DNA of 64,000 bases from Macrococcus brunensis (GCF_004359615.1 NZ_SCWA01000001.1:124001-188000); one strand, 5' to 3'; shown: positions 8,193 through 18,112, counted from the first letter of the stretch. Made by a program: numbers and translations. Notes: generated from the sequence alone by a model not told the origin.

Positions 8193-9870
8193 ATTTATAT
8201 ATTTTTATTTTTGCTACTGTACCTTCTTTGTTCTGATCGACTACTCGCATTTTAATACCATATTGCGGCAGTACCCGACCCGCTTCAGGCAGCATAAGGT
8301 CATCCAGTTTCGCCTGTGTGTAATTACGGTCAGAAAAAATAGGGACTGGATCTGTGTTCTTTTTCTTAAAGAAATAATTTGAAAGCTTATTATAGTTACC
8401 ATAACGCTTCGTGTTAAACGGGGCATCAAATATTTGAATATCAGTCGTCGGTGCATTGTCTGTTTTTGATATCAATGTTTTAGGAGATGCATCTACTACA
8501 CCGACTAAACTTTTACCCGGATGGCTCGATAACGATGAGTTATTACGGTAATACTCATTGACGTACCACACCAGCATACCTTTACCATAATAGTTTCGGC
8601 CAAAGGGGTCGTAAATTTCACTAAGCCCTTGATCAATTCCTGTATGAGTTCGCCATTCTACCAGATAATATTGCTGGTAATTTCTATAGCGCCCGGATTT
8701 AAGTTTTTTCTTGATAGGAGGCAGCTCAATTCTGAGAATATCATTATTACGCCCCTTTCTGCTGGCCTGGTCGAGAAGGTACGTCTTACCTTTTGTCGTG
8801 ATGTCAGTTGATTTGATGACAGAACCTCGGAGCCAGTTGCCGCCGTACATCATCTGCAGATCAGATTTGGCCAGTGGACTTAAGCCGACTGGTTTAGAAC
8901 CGACGCGTTTACCAGCGTCCGCACCGTAGCTCATCAGTGACCAGTAACGTACAGGTTCGCCGGCGTGGCTATTAGCAGACCGGGATGTATCATATTCATC
9001 GATTAATCCGAGCATATGTCCGAACTCATGGGTAAATGTACCGACAGAGCTGTCTTCTGCCATCACCCCGTATTCGCCTATAGCGAGTCGATGACCCGGG
9101 AACTTGGAAGTCCGGCTATAGGTGTTTGGAATCATGTGAGGTTTTGAGCCTACTTCACTGACGTGTTCCCAGATTGAATTCTGACCGAGTGCACCGCCTC
9201 CTTCACTTTCTCCGATACCACTGAAGACGACTATAAACTTATCGATGATGCCGTCAGGTTCATTCACTTTCCCGTCCTGATCCCGGTCATAATAATCATA
9301 GCGATCGTATTTAGATAAATTGACGGATTTATCTTTAGCGACCCGGGCCGCTGCTTCCATGATCAGTTCATGTACGTGTGCATCATCATTCGAGTCCTCA
9401 TTGACCCCGTAATAACTTAATGGTTTCTTCGCACGATACCAGCCAGTAACCTGGCCACCTAAAGTAAAGCTGCCTCCTGAAGAAATCTCATAATAGTTTT
9501 TTACTGAACGATAAGATTTGCCGTCAGGTCCTTTAAAACGATCTGCAAAAAATACATCTCTATAGTGCTCTTTAGTGTATTTCGGATAGTAGTTCCTGGA
9601 GACACTTGTGCCAGGCGTATAATGGCCCATTTCCGGTTTCAGCGTCGACTGTTTACTATCACTGAAATCCATCATGACAATGAGCACATTTTCTTTCATA
9701 ACAGGTCCGCTATATTCTCTTGCTTTAAAAGCGGGCATACCAAAAGTAGGCAGGAAACTTCGTTTATGGACTATTTCAGAGTTCGTTTTCACTTTTTCAG
9801 CACCATCCACTATTATGGTCTGACTAGCGAGGATCAGTGCAGCAAGTGATGTGATCATTATTTTTTTCAT
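8191..9870 (-). CDS. Secreted M6 metalloprotease, short form
   Basis: A 559-residue exported protease with a signal peptide (residues 1-23), a short propeptide, a calcium loop of the form DRDQDGKVNEPDG and the zinc motif HEFGH at 281-285 followed by LGLIDEYD. It aligns with the neighbouring 781-residue enzyme over the catalytic and C-terminal regions (both end with a motif like ILPQYGIK/LKV...KI/VYK) but lacks most of the propeptide and the beta-rich insert. The pair therefore looks like an old tandem duplication with later domain gain or loss. AGAGGT precedes the ATG. The substrate is unknown. Confidence 0.92.
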   Translation of the reverse strand: MKKIMITSLAALILASQTIIVDGAEKVKTNSEIVHKRSFLPTFGMPAFKAREYSGPVMKENVLIVMMDFSDSKQSTLKPEMGHYTPGTSVSRNYYPKYTKEHYRDVFFADRFKGPDGKSYRSVKNYYEISSGGSFTLGGQVTGWYRAKKPLSYYGVNEDSNDDAHVHELIMEAAARVAKDKSVNLSKYDRYDYYDRDQDGKVNEPDGIIDKFIVVFSGIGESEGGGALGQNSIWEHVSEVGSKPHMIPNTYSRTSKFPGHRLAIGEYGVMAEDSSVGTFTHEFGHMLGLIDEYDTSRSANSHAGEPVRYWSLMSYGADAGKRVGSKPVGLSPLAKSDLQMMYGGNWLRGSVIKSTDITTKGKTYLLDQASRKGRNNDILRIELPPIKKKLKSGRYRNYQQYYLVEWRTHTGIDQGLSEIYDPFGRNYYGKGMLVWYVNEYYRNNSSLSSHPGKSLVGVVDASPKTLISKTDNAPTTDIQIFDAPFNTKRYGNYNKLSNYFFKKKNTDPVPIFSDRNYTQAKLDDLMLPEAGRVLPQYGIKMRVVDQNKEGTVAKIKIYK

Positions 9871-9940
9871 ATTTTATACCTCTATTGTTGTTGCTATTTC
9901 CCTAAATCATATCATGTCTCACTTTTCATTAATATAAAAA

Positions 9941-9968
9941 GCATCTGATTTTCATTAAAATCAGATGC
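9941..9968 (-). terminator. Terminator
   Basis: GCATCTGATTTT, loop CATT, AAAATCAGATGC. It ends the small gene at 9976-10269. Confidence 0.8.
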
Positions 9969-9975
9969 CCTTATT

Positions 9976-10269
9976 TTATCTCGATTTGTAGGATAACAGA
10001 CGAACCTTCACAGTATCCGTTTTAAAATCTATTTTTTCGTTACGCGGTGTTGTGACGGTCGCATCTACAATATCATCCGTCTCATTGAATTCATATGTGA
10101 CAAGGAACGTCTCAAATTCATCATCAAAATTCGGTTTCTGAGCGACTATACGATTAATATCACCGAAGCTGTCAGTCACTGTATAGCCAGTAATCGCTTC
10201 CAGTTCACTTGCAAGCTCTCTTAAAGTCATTTCTTTATTTTCAATCAGAACAAACTTCTCTTCATGCAT
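9976..10269 (-). CDS. Small acidic protein of unknown function
   Basis: About 97 residues from the ATG at 10269, which has AAGG nine bases upstream; an in-frame ATG 45 bases earlier adds a Lys-rich leader without a good ribosome-binding site. The N-terminal half (MTLRELASELEAITGY) is helical and the rest is beta-rich with many Asp and Glu. No motif is recognised. It follows the Na+/H+ antiporter gene closely on the same strand and is likely cotranscribed, so a role in cation or pH homeostasis is possible but not shown. Confidence 0.75.
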   Translation of the reverse strand: MHEEKFVLIENKEMTLRELASELEAITGYTVTDSFGDINRIVAQKPNFDDEFETFLVTYEFNETDDIVDATVTTPRNEKIDFKTDTVKVRLLSYKSR

Positions 10270-10332
10270 GGTCATCATCCTTTTTCTCTTATTCTTAACT
10301 TTTTCATTCCCCATCCCCAGTATCGAGAAACA

Positions 10333-12366
10333 TCAACTATGATTATCGAGTAGAATCATCTCATCATAGTTCAATGATTGCCGCAACTCAATGGCAACTT
10401 CTGAAGATATTTTACCGCGTGAGGCCAGCTGCTGAACCACTTCACGCTCCATACCGATGACATTCAGCGCCATCAATGCTTCTGCATCCTCGAGCTTTTC
10501 ATTTACAATATTACGCTTTAACTGCTCTACTCGGTTCAAGTAGATATCTGCTACAAGCGCTACTTCCATACGGTTATCACCATCTGTTTCTTCGAGTAGT
10601 GCCGAAAGCACTTCAGTATAGACCTTATTGGCGATGTTCTGCAGTTCAACTAGATGGCTTCTGAAAGTAAGTGGGCTCATTCCGCTGAAATGTGAGCCCA
10701 GCTTACGTCTGCTTTTCCGTACACGCAGTATAAAAAGTCCTCTCTTCAGAAAAGAAGTGTGCGCAAACAAGCGTGTCCGCTCGATATAAGCGATGTAGTT
10801 TTGATACGCACTCTCAGATATCGCTCCACTTTCCGTTAAGTCTTCAAGCACAGCAGCTTCGACATCAAGCGCTTTGTTCTGGAGCCTGATGATCTCCTTA
10901 GGATTTTCGTCGTGATCATGAATCCGCTTATAGAAGTTGATACGCATCGTGTTCTGACGAATCAGATTACCTGTAATCGCCGTGTTCTCTTCTGTCGTCT
11001 GCCTTTGCAGATATTCAATCGCTTTTTCAATCACGAAAATACGTGCTTCTTTAAATGAATATTTGGATGTATTCTCGATGATATCTTTTTCTACCAGCAG
11101 TGGCAGCAGCACCTGAGCCACTACTAAACTGATGACTACTACCCCTGCTGCTATAAATAGCAGGTCATCTCTATAGATGAAGTCCTGGTTCTTATAGATT
11201 TCATATGGCAATGTCAAAGCGATGGCCATTGAGATAGTCCCGTGAACACCACAGACTGCAGCAATCAGTGCATATTTAAAGCGTGATGGCCGCTCTTCCG
11301 GCACACCCGAGTCCTGATTGTTCAGTATTTTGATGAACGGGTTTTCAGGTATATAGAACATATCATAGAGTAGGAAGACCCATATAAATCTGAAGAGATA
11401 GACAAGCAGTGAAATAATGGCAGTCAGAATTAAAAGACCCACTAAATTCTGTCTTTCGTGCGTGATAATCTCAAGTGTGACTTCCGGAATAATATAGCCG
11501 AGAATGGTGAAGACCATCCCATTAAGTACAGTAGATAGTAATCCCCATGTATAGTTGTATCCCATCTGAAGTTTAGTCGTTGCCTGACTGAAGCGGTCTC
11601 GTTCTATCCCATGAACGATACCGCCTATCACTGCAGCGATTACACCTGACACGTGGAATGATTCTGCCACCATATAAATAACGAAAGGTGTCAGCAATTG
11701 TATAAGACTGAAGATATACTCTTCTTCGAACCCACTATCCAGCAGTCTGATTCTTATCTGGACGAAGAGAAGACCGATAATCAGTCCGACGATAACACCG
11801 CCTATTGAAGTCGTCAGAAACTGAATCGCAGCGCCTTGCACAGTAAAGACATGCGAAGTTAAGGCTACAACAGCAATATTGAAACTCAGGATCCCTGCTG
11901 CATCGTTCAAAAGTGACTCTCCTTCAAGAATCGTCATCAATCCTTTAGGAAGTTTTTTACCTTGTGCAATGGCCTGAACGGCCACTGCATCAGTCGGACA
12001 GATAATAGCTGCCAGTGCAAAACAGGTCGCAATCGGTATCAATGGCATCATGAAATGCGTGATATAGCCCAGACCGATGACTGTCGTAAAAACGAGACCG
12101 ATCGCCATCAGAACGACAGGTTTGATGTATTTTAATAACTTAATCCGGGAGACATGGTTCCCTTCCAAAAAAAGCAGCGGTGCGATAATACCAATCAGAA
12201 ACATCTCGGGTTCAAATTCCATGACAATAGGTACAGGTGTCAGGAAAATCAGCATGCCTAAAGATATTTGAATAAAAGCAAGAGGCAGTCGTGGAAACTT
12301 GTAGTGAATAACTGTTGATATAATAGTCGCAATAATAAAACTAGAAAGCATAATAAATATTTCCAT
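10333..12366 (-). CDS. CPA1-family Na+/H+ antiporter (NhaP/NhaK type)
   Basis: A 677-residue protein: about 12 membrane segments over the first 430 residues and a charged cytoplasmic tail of about 240 residues. The ion-binding region CPTDAVAVQAIA and the following LEGESLLNDAAGI are the CPA1 hallmarks. It exchanges cytoplasmic Na+, K+ or Li+ for external protons; the length matches Bacillus NhaK. The downstream small gene probably belongs to the same operon. A cupin gene starts divergently just upstream. Confidence 0.92.
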   Translation of the reverse strand: MEIFIMLSSFIIATIISTVIHYKFPRLPLAFIQISLGMLIFLTPVPIVMEFEPEMFLIGIIAPLLFLEGNHVSRIKLLKYIKPVVLMAIGLVFTTVIGLGYITHFMMPLIPIATCFALAAIICPTDAVAVQAIAQGKKLPKGLMTILEGESLLNDAAGILSFNIAVVALTSHVFTVQGAAIQFLTTSIGGVIVGLIIGLLFVQIRIRLLDSGFEEEYIFSLIQLLTPFVIYMVAESFHVSGVIAAVIGGIVHGIERDRFSQATTKLQMGYNYTWGLLSTVLNGMVFTILGYIIPEVTLEIITHERQNLVGLLILTAIISLLVYLFRFIWVFLLYDMFYIPENPFIKILNNQDSGVPEERPSRFKYALIAAVCGVHGTISMAIALTLPYEIYKNQDFIYRDDLLFIAAGVVVISLVVAQVLLPLLVEKDIIENTSKYSFKEARIFVIEKAIEYLQRQTTEENTAITGNLIRQNTMRINFYKRIHDHDENPKEIIRLQNKALDVEAAVLEDLTESGAISESAYQNYIAYIERTRLFAHTSFLKRGLFILRVRKSRRKLGSHFSGMSPLTFRSHLVELQNIANKVYTEVLSALLEETDGDNRMEVALVADIYLNRVEQLKRNIVNEKLEDAEALMALNVIGMEREVVQQLASRGKISSEVAIELRQSLNYDEMILLDNHS

Positions 12367-12437
12367 CTGTTCAGTCCTTTCTATGGTTGATAGTCATTAT
12401 AAAGGGAAATATGATGTTAAATAAAGGAGGTCATTTT

Positions 12438-12941
12438 ATGAGACATACCATCTTACATGCACCCGTTTCCCCGTCAGCACCCAATCATATGGTGCTCCCT
12501 GTCATCATCTATCATGATATCAAAGAAGACCCGGTCGAACTATTTAAACGCAATGACTGGCATCAAGTCTGGACAAACGGTGTCTATGATTACCATCACT
12601 TTCATCCAAACTGTCATGAGGTGCTCGGTGTTAAAGAAGGTCAGGCAGAATTGATGATCGGAGGCGAGAAGGGTCAGAGAGTCACAGTTCAAAAAGGCGA
12701 TGTACTACTGTTACCCGCTGGTTACGGTCATAAACGACTGAGTAAGTCAGAAGATTTAAAGATAGTCGGTGCTTACCCTACTGAAGAAGAAGTAAAGACT
12801 GAAACATCTTATGATGACTTGACTGCTATCAATAGAAGCATCAACAGCGTCAAACTGCCGGATTCCGATCCAGTAACAGGCAGTAACGGTCCGATGTTCA
12901 AAGAATGGCATAATATCTATTATTGCAACGCTGAATATTAA
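12438..12941 (+). CDS. Cupin protein, YjlB-like
   Basis: A 167-residue single-domain cupin. The first cupin motif is visible as YDYHHFHPNCHEVLGVKEG and the second as PAGYGHKRL, with His residues placed to bind a metal. It resembles Bacillus YjlB, whose function is unknown. The start at 12438 is fixed by AAAGGAGG seven bases upstream; the longer frame from 12387 lacks a ribosome-binding site. Ends in a terminator shared with the convergent corA-like gene. Confidence 0.88.
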   Translation: MRHTILHAPVSPSAPNHMVLPVIIYHDIKEDPVELFKRNDWHQVWTNGVYDYHHFHPNCHEVLGVKEGQAELMIGGEKGQRVTVQKGDVLLLPAGYGHKRLSKSEDLKIVGAYPTEEEVKTETSYDDLTAINRSINSVKLPDSDPVTGSNGPMFKEWHNIYYCNAEY

Positions 12942-12944
12942 AAG

Positions 12945-12972
12945 AGGTCATGTTTCCAATGAAACATGACCT
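12945..12972. terminator. Bidirectional terminator
   Basis: AGGTCATGTTTC, loop CAAT, GAAACATGACCT with T-runs on both outer sides. Confidence 0.85.
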
Positions 12973-12974
12973 TT

Positions 12975-13922
12975 TTAAAACCAGTTTTTCTGCCTGAAGT
13001 AAACAATCATACCGAATGTGATGACAAGCATCACGACCCAGACACCTAAGCAGCCATATTTCCAGTGAAGTTCAGGCATCACGTCGAAGTTCATGCCGTA
13101 AATCCCGGCAAGTAACGTCAGCGGCATGAAGATAACAGAGTAAATCGTGAGAATCTTCATGATATTATTCATTTTGAATGAGTTAAGTGAGATGTAATTA
13201 TCACGAATATCAGCGGTCATCTCACGCGACGATTCAATCATTTCCACTTGCTTGATCAGATGGTCATTAATATGATGCAGAAAGATTTTCTGTTTCTTGG
13301 ATAACGGCATAATTCTGCCTTCCAGCAGTCTGTACACCAGATCCCTCATCGGTAGTACGGTTCGTCTGATCAGGAGCAGATCCTCTCTTAAATCAAAGGT
13401 CTCCTCTATCAGCACTTCTGTCGAAATATCCACTGAATGTCTGTCCTTAAAAGAGAAAACTTTATCTTCCAGTTCATAAACAAACGGAAAATAGTTATCG
13501 ACAATCGCATCCAGCGTCAGAAACATTATTTCAGAAGTAGATGCTTTTGAGTTATCCTTCTTGTTGATCATCATATTCCAGACTTTATCTACTTCTTCTG
13601 AATGTTCCTTATGATAGGTCACGACTAATATATCATTAATGAAGACGTCTATTTCTTCAGGCTTCATGGTCTTCAGATCGATTGCATGAAAGACATAGAA
13701 GAGATAATCATCATATTCCTTATACTTCGGTCTTTGTCTCACTGAGACTGCATCTTCTATAGAAAGCGGATGGAAGTGAAAGAACTGGCTGAGCAGAAGG
13801 TTTTCGTGCATTGTCGGTTCAGACATGTCAACCCACAGAAGACGTGGCTCTGAAGTCATTTCATAAGGAGATTCACATGTCTTCAGCTCATTATTGATAT
13901 CTATATATAATGTACGGATCAT
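12975..13922 (-). CDS. CorA-family divalent cation transporter
   Basis: A 315-residue protein with a long cytoplasmic N-terminal domain and two C-terminal membrane helices. The signature YGMNFDVMPE sits at the end of the first helix. CorA channels move Mg2+ (some Co2+, Ni2+ or Zn2+) as pentamers. A GAGGTGACTT sequence precedes the ATG. The acetyltransferase gene upstream ends 10 bases before it, so the two may be cotranscribed. Confidence 0.93.
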   Translation of the reverse strand: MIRTLYIDINNELKTCESPYEMTSEPRLLWVDMSEPTMHENLLLSQFFHFHPLSIEDAVSVRQRPKYKEYDDYLFYVFHAIDLKTMKPEEIDVFINDILVVTYHKEHSEEVDKVWNMMINKKDNSKASTSEIMFLTLDAIVDNYFPFVYELEDKVFSFKDRHSVDISTEVLIEETFDLREDLLLIRRTVLPMRDLVYRLLEGRIMPLSKKQKIFLHHINDHLIKQVEMIESSREMTADIRDNYISLNSFKMNNIMKILTIYSVIFMPLTLLAGIYGMNFDVMPELHWKYGCLGVWVVMLVITFGMIVYFRQKNWF

Positions 13923-13931
13923 AAGTCACCT

Positions 13932-14357
13932 CTATAGTTCAAGTCTCATTTCTTTACCTTTCCAATTATAGCCTAATTTCTGATTGAGGGCGACCATGCT
14001 TCTATTAGCAGGATGAACGGTCCCTGTAATATAAGTCATTCCTTTTTCTTTACTTATTCTCTTTACTTCATTTTTAAGCTTGCTGGCGTAACCTTTTCCT
14101 CTTTGCCCAGGATTCACCCACAATGATTTTATATGCGTATAGTCAGTCATCGCGTACCAGATAAAGGCGACGAGCTCCTCTTCTACTACTGCAAGTATTC
14201 TGTCGCCACTGTACTGCATGAGCAACCGTATTGATTCTTCTCTTAAAATATACTCTAGTTCAGTCGGCCGCCAGTCTTTGTAGTCTGCAGGGATTGTTTC
14301 ATGTAAACGCGCGATTGTTTTCAGTAAAGGGTCATCGTAATTAATATGTATTATCAT
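13932..14357 (-). CDS. GNAT-family N-acetyltransferase, possibly from a leaderless mRNA
   Basis: A 141-residue acetyltransferase with the motif-A pattern VNPGQRGKGYASKLKNEV and a C-terminal NQKLGYNW segment. No Shine-Dalgarno sequence precedes the ATG at 14357. Instead an extended -10 element, TGT-TAAAAT, ends 6 bases before the start (14364-14372), which would place transcription initiation at or next to the ATG. The gene lies directly upstream of the corA-like gene. Substrate unknown. Confidence 0.82.
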   Translation of the reverse strand: MIIHINYDDPLLKTIARLHETIPADYKDWRPTELEYILREESIRLLMQYSGDRILAVVEEELVAFIWYAMTDYTHIKSLWVNPGQRGKGYASKLKNEVKRISKEKGMTYITGTVHPANRSMVALNQKLGYNWKGKEMRLEL

Positions 14358-14363
14358 AGTTTG

Positions 14364-14372
14364 ATTTTAACA
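14364..14372 (-). promoter_or_regulatory. Extended -10 element abutting the start codon
   Basis: TGTTAAAAT on the reverse strand, six bases before the ATG at 14357. No good -35 is visible. Confidence 0.4.
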
Positions 14373-14502
14373 TGATGAATAGAGTATGAAACAACGGGTA
14401 GATACCTGTTATAGATACAGATTTTATTTCTGCACATGTACTATTACAGCCAAGCACTTGATATGACTGGATTTCTAAAAAAACTTAAAAATATTATAAA
14501 TA

Positions 14503-14520
14503 ATGTGATTCCATTCACGT
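14503..14520 (+). promoter_or_regulatory. Upstream Rex/CRP-type operator of pflB
   Basis: TGTGA-N6-TCAC core (ATGTGATTCCATTCACGT) placed over the -35 region of pflB. It is a poorer copy of the downstream site. Confidence 0.5.
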
Positions 14521-14523
14521 ATG

Positions 14524-14532
14524 TGTTATAAT
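14524..14532 (+). promoter_or_regulatory. Extended -10 promoter of pflB
   Basis: TGTTATAAT, a perfect TGnTATAAT extended -10, 44 bases before the ATG and bracketed by the two operators. Confidence 0.7.
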
Positions 14533-14536
14533 TGTC

Positions 14537-14554
14537 TTGTGAAGTTAATCACAT
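14537..14554 (+). promoter_or_regulatory. Downstream Rex/CRP-type operator of pflB
   Basis: TTGTGAAGTTAATCACAT. It differs at two positions from the Rex consensus TTGTGAA-N4-TTCACAA and contains a perfect TGTGA-N6-TCACA CRP/ArcR half-site pair. It lies across the transcription start, fitting repression by NADH-sensing Rex, known to control pflBA in S. aureus. Confidence 0.65.
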
Positions 14555-14575
14555 TATGTTTGGGAGGCATACATT

Positions 14576-16825
14576 ATGTTAAAAAATGAACAAAAACAAA
14601 CTACTGCATGGTCTGGATTCAAAACTGGTAAATGGGCAAAACGTATTGATGTCAGAGAATTCATCCAACTGAACTACACACTGTACGAAGGTAACGATGA
14701 ATTCTTAGCACCTGCAACAGACGCAACGCAGAAACTCTGGGCACAAGTAATGGAACTGACTAAAGAAGAGCGTGACCGTGGCGGCATGTGGGATATGGAT
14801 ACGAAAGTCGTTTCTTCTATCACTTCTCACGATGCAGGTTACTTAGACAAAGATCTTGAAACAATCGTCGGCGTTCAGACAGAAAAACCATTCAAACGCT
14901 CTATGCAGCCTTACGGTGGTATTCGTATGGCAAAAGCTGCTTGTGAATCTTATGGTTATGAGTTAGATAAAGAAACAGAACATATCTTCACTGAATACCG
15001 TAAAACACATAACCAAGGTGTATTCGATGCTTATTCAAAAGAAATGCTTGCATGCCGTAAAGCAGGTATTATCACTGGTCTGCCAGATGCTTATGGTCGT
15101 GGACGTATTATCGGTGACTACCGTCGTGTTGCTTTATACGGTGTAGATTTCTTAATGGCTGAGAAAAAACGTGACTTCGATAACATCTCTACAACAATGT
15201 CTGAAGACGTTATCCGTTTACGTGAAGAAGTATCTGAACAGTACCGCGCATTAAATGAACTTAAACAGTTAGGTAAAATCTACGGATTTGATTTAAGCCG
15301 TCCAGCTGAAAACTTCAAAGAAGCTGTACAATGGACTTACCTCGGCTACCTTGCAGCAATTAAAGAACAGAACGGTGCTGCGATGAGTTTAGGTCGTACT
15401 TCTACATTCCTTGATATCTATGCAGAACGCGATATCAAAAATGGCGTATTAACTGAAGAAGAAGCACAGGAAATCGTTGACCACTTCATCATGAAATTAC
15501 GCTTAGTGAAATTTGCTCGTACACCTGACTACAACGAATTATTCTCTGGTGACCCAACTTGGGTAACTGAATCAATCGGTGGTGTCGGCATGGATGGCCG
15601 CGCGCTTGTCACTAAAAACTCATTCCGTTTCTTACATTCTTTAGACAACTTAGGTCCGGCACCAGAACCAAACTTAACAGTACTCTGGTCTACTCGCTTA
15701 CCTGAGAACTTCAAAAAATACTGTGCGAAGATGAGTATTCAGACTTCATCTATCCAGTATGAAAATGATGATCTGATGCGTGAAAGCTACGGCGACGACT
15801 ACGGTATCGCCTGCTGTGTATCTGCAATGAGAATCGGTAAACAAATGCAGTTCTTCGGCGCTCGTGCGAACTTAGCAAAAACGTTATTATATGCAATCAA
15901 TGGTGGTAAAGACGAAAAATCTGGCGCTCAAGTCGGTCCGGCTCTTGCACCCATCACATCTGAATACCTTGATTACGACGAAGTTATGGTCCGTTTCAAT
16001 GATATGATGGAATGGTTAGCAGGCGTTTACATCAATTCATTAAACGTCATCCACTACATGCACGATAAATACAGCTATGAAAGAATTGAAATGGCTTTAC
16101 ATGACACTGAAATTATTCGTACAATGGCTACAGGTATTGCCGGTCTTTCAGTTGCCGCTGACTCATTATCAGCAATCAAACATGCTAAAGTTAAACCAAT
16201 CCGCAATGAAGAAGGTTTAGTGGTTGACTTTGAAACTGAAGGTGAATTCCCACAATACGGTAACAACGATGCACGTGTTGATGATATCGCTGTTAAATTA
16301 GTAGAAGAATTCATGACAAAATTACGCAAACACAAAACCTACCGTGATTCAGAACACACAATGTCAGTGTTAACTATCACTTCTAACGTGGTATATGGTA
16401 AGAAAACAGGTAATACACCAGATGGCCGTAAAGCAGGCGAACCATTTGCACCAGGTGCGAACCCAATGCATGGACGCGATCAAAAAGGTGCTTTAGCTTC
16501 ATTATCATCAGTTGCTAAATTACCATATGACTGCGCTAAAGATGGTATCTCTAACACATTCTCTATCGTACCTAAATCACTCGGTAAAGAAGACGATGCT
16601 CAGCAAAGTAACTTAGTCAGCGTATTAGATGGTTATGCAATGCAGCATGGTCACCACTTAAATATCAACGTATTTAACAGAGAAACTTTACTGGATGCAA
16701 TGGAACATCCAGAAGAATATCCACAGCTGACAATCCGTGTATCTGGTTACGCTGTTAACTTCATCAAATTAACACGTGAACAACAGCTGGATGTTATCTC
16801 TAGAACATTCCACGAAAAAATGTAA
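14576..16825 (+). CDS. pflB: Formate C-acetyltransferase (pyruvate formate-lyase)
   Basis: A 749-residue glycyl-radical enzyme that converts pyruvate and CoA to acetyl-CoA and formate in anaerobic growth. The catalytic cysteine pair is Cys413-Cys414 (IACCVSA) and the radical glycine is Gly724 in RVSGYAVNF. Length matches the family. A GGGAGG motif precedes the ATG. The activating enzyme gene follows after 23 bases. The promoter region carries two Rex/CRP-like palindromes, which fits induction when oxygen is absent and NADH accumulates. Codon use is that of a highly expressed gene. Confidence 0.98.
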   Translation: MLKNEQKQTTAWSGFKTGKWAKRIDVREFIQLNYTLYEGNDEFLAPATDATQKLWAQVMELTKEERDRGGMWDMDTKVVSSITSHDAGYLDKDLETIVGVQTEKPFKRSMQPYGGIRMAKAACESYGYELDKETEHIFTEYRKTHNQGVFDAYSKEMLACRKAGIITGLPDAYGRGRIIGDYRRVALYGVDFLMAEKKRDFDNISTTMSEDVIRLREEVSEQYRALNELKQLGKIYGFDLSRPAENFKEAVQWTYLGYLAAIKEQNGAAMSLGRTSTFLDIYAERDIKNGVLTEEEAQEIVDHFIMKLRLVKFARTPDYNELFSGDPTWVTESIGGVGMDGRALVTKNSFRFLHSLDNLGPAPEPNLTVLWSTRLPENFKKYCAKMSIQTSSIQYENDDLMRESYGDDYGIACCVSAMRIGKQMQFFGARANLAKTLLYAINGGKDEKSGAQVGPALAPITSEYLDYDEVMVRFNDMMEWLAGVYINSLNVIHYMHDKYSYERIEMALHDTEIIRTMATGIAGLSVAADSLSAIKHAKVKPIRNEEGLVVDFETEGEFPQYGNNDARVDDIAVKLVEEFMTKLRKHKTYRDSEHTMSVLTITSNVVYGKKTGNTPDGRKAGEPFAPGANPMHGRDQKGALASLSSVAKLPYDCAKDGISNTFSIVPKSLGKEDDAQQSNLVSVLDGYAMQHGHHLNINVFNRETLLDAMEHPEEYPQLTIRVSGYAVNFIKLTREQQLDVISRTFHEKM

Positions 16826-16848
16826 CTAATTGCTTAGGGGGACTTCAA

Positions 16849-17604
16849 TTGATTAAAGGACACATTCATTCAGTCGAAAGTTTAGGAACAGTAGATGGAC
16901 CTGGATTAAGATATATCTTATTTACACAAGGGTGCTTACTACGCTGCCTATTCTGTCACAATCCAGATACTTGGCAAATCGGTGAACCTTCACGCGAAGT
17001 GACGGCTGAGGAAATGGTTCAGGAGATACTCCCCTACAAGCCTTATTTCGATGCATCAGGTGGCGGTGTTACAGTGAGCGGTGGCGAACCGCTCCTGCAA
17101 CTGCCATTCCTTGAAGAATTATTTAAACAGCTTAAAGCTGAAGGTATCTCAACATGTATCGATACATCAGCCGGCTGCTTTAATGAAACACCCGCTTTTA
17201 TGAATCACTTTAATGAACTGCAGAAATATACTGATTTATTTTTGCTAGACATTAAACATATTGATAACGATAAACATTTAAAACTGACAAGTAAGCCCAA
17301 TACCCATATCCTGAAATTTGCACGTTTATTATCTGACCGCAAACAACCTGTCTGGATCAGACACGTTCTTGTACCGGGGCTGACAGATAGCAGAGAAGAT
17401 CTGATTAAGCTCGGTGAGTTTGTTAACTCTCTGGACAATGTAGTTAAGTTTGAAATCCTCCCCTATCACCAGCTGGGCGTCCATAAATGGGAGGCGCTCG
17501 GTATCCCTTATGAATTAACTGACGTCGAACCCCCTAGCGACGAAGAAGTCAAAATGGCTTATGATTTAGTCGGCTTTAAAGGATTGACCCCTCTTAATAG
17601 TTAA
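16849..17604 (+). CDS. pflA: Pyruvate formate-lyase activating enzyme (radical SAM)
   Basis: A 251-residue radical SAM enzyme that installs the glycyl radical on PflB. The iron-sulfur motif CxxxCxxC is Cys29-Cys33-Cys36, followed by HNPDTW, and SAM-binding segments such as [11 protein letters not shown] are present. The start codon is TTG, with AGGGGG about 8 bases upstream. It forms an operon with pflB and ends in a strong bidirectional terminator. Confidence 0.97.
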   Translation: MIKGHIHSVESLGTVDGPGLRYILFTQGCLLRCLFCHNPDTWQIGEPSREVTAEEMVQEILPYKPYFDASGGGVTVSGGEPLLQLPFLEELFKQLKAEGISTCIDTSAGCFNETPAFMNHFNELQKYTDLFLLDIKHIDNDKHLKLTSKPNTHILKFARLLSDRKQPVWIRHVLVPGLTDSREDLIKLGEFVNSLDNVVKFEILPYHQLGVHKWEALGIPYELTDVEPPSDEEVKMAYDLVGFKGLTPLNS

Positions 17605-17635
17605 AAAAGATTCAGGCAGCTGCCTGAATCTTTTT
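17605..17635. terminator. Bidirectional terminator
   Basis: AAAGATTCAGGCAGC paired with its complement, followed by TTTTTTT; shared by pflA and the convergent DinB gene. Confidence 0.88.
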
Positions 17636-18112
17636 TTATTTGTCATCTCTTGATGGGCCGTAGATAGAAGGGACATGAAGATCAGCCTGACGCATCAGCA
17701 CAGTCATCTGACCACGATGATGCACCTGATGTAAGTTCGCTGCCTGAAGCAAAGCACCTTTTGGCATCTTTGTTCCAAACATATCTGCTTCGTCTAATAA
17801 ATTTGCATCAGTTAAAGTCTGCTGATAAGAATCAAGTACGCTTTTGTATGTTTTTTCATAAATATCTGCAATCTCTTCCGCACTGTCAGGTGCTGAGTCA
17901 GGTGTAAAGCGCGCACCTTCAAATGTTTCGCCCGTAAGTGAAGCAAAGCCACCCGCGCTTTGCGTGATATGCCAGGCAATTTCACCTAAAGTACGATCAT
18001 TTTCAGTGACTGCCTGCTGCAGTGATTCATCAGTCAGTTCTTTTAAACAATTCAGAGTCAGTTGTCCTTCGCGTTCATATTCCTGGATAAATGAATCTTT
18101 AGATGTGTACAT
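17636..18112 (-). CDS. DinB-family protein (metal-binding four-helix bundle)
   Basis: A 158-residue protein with the three-His pattern typical of the DinB/YfiT fold: one His in EIAWHIT near residue 48 and two in NLHQVHHRGQ near residue 130. Members include bacillithiol-S-transferases (BstA) and proteins induced by DNA damage; the substrate here is not identifiable. AAAGGAGG precedes the ATG. It is divergent from the RsgA leader. Confidence 0.85.
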   Translation of the reverse strand: MYTSKDSFIQEYEREGQLTLNCLKELTDESLQQAVTENDRTLGEIAWHITQSAGGFASLTGETFEGARFTPDSAPDSAEEIADIYEKTYKSVLDSYQQTLTDANLLDEADMFGTKMPKGALLQAANLHQVHHRGQMTVLMRQADLHVPSIYGPSRDDK

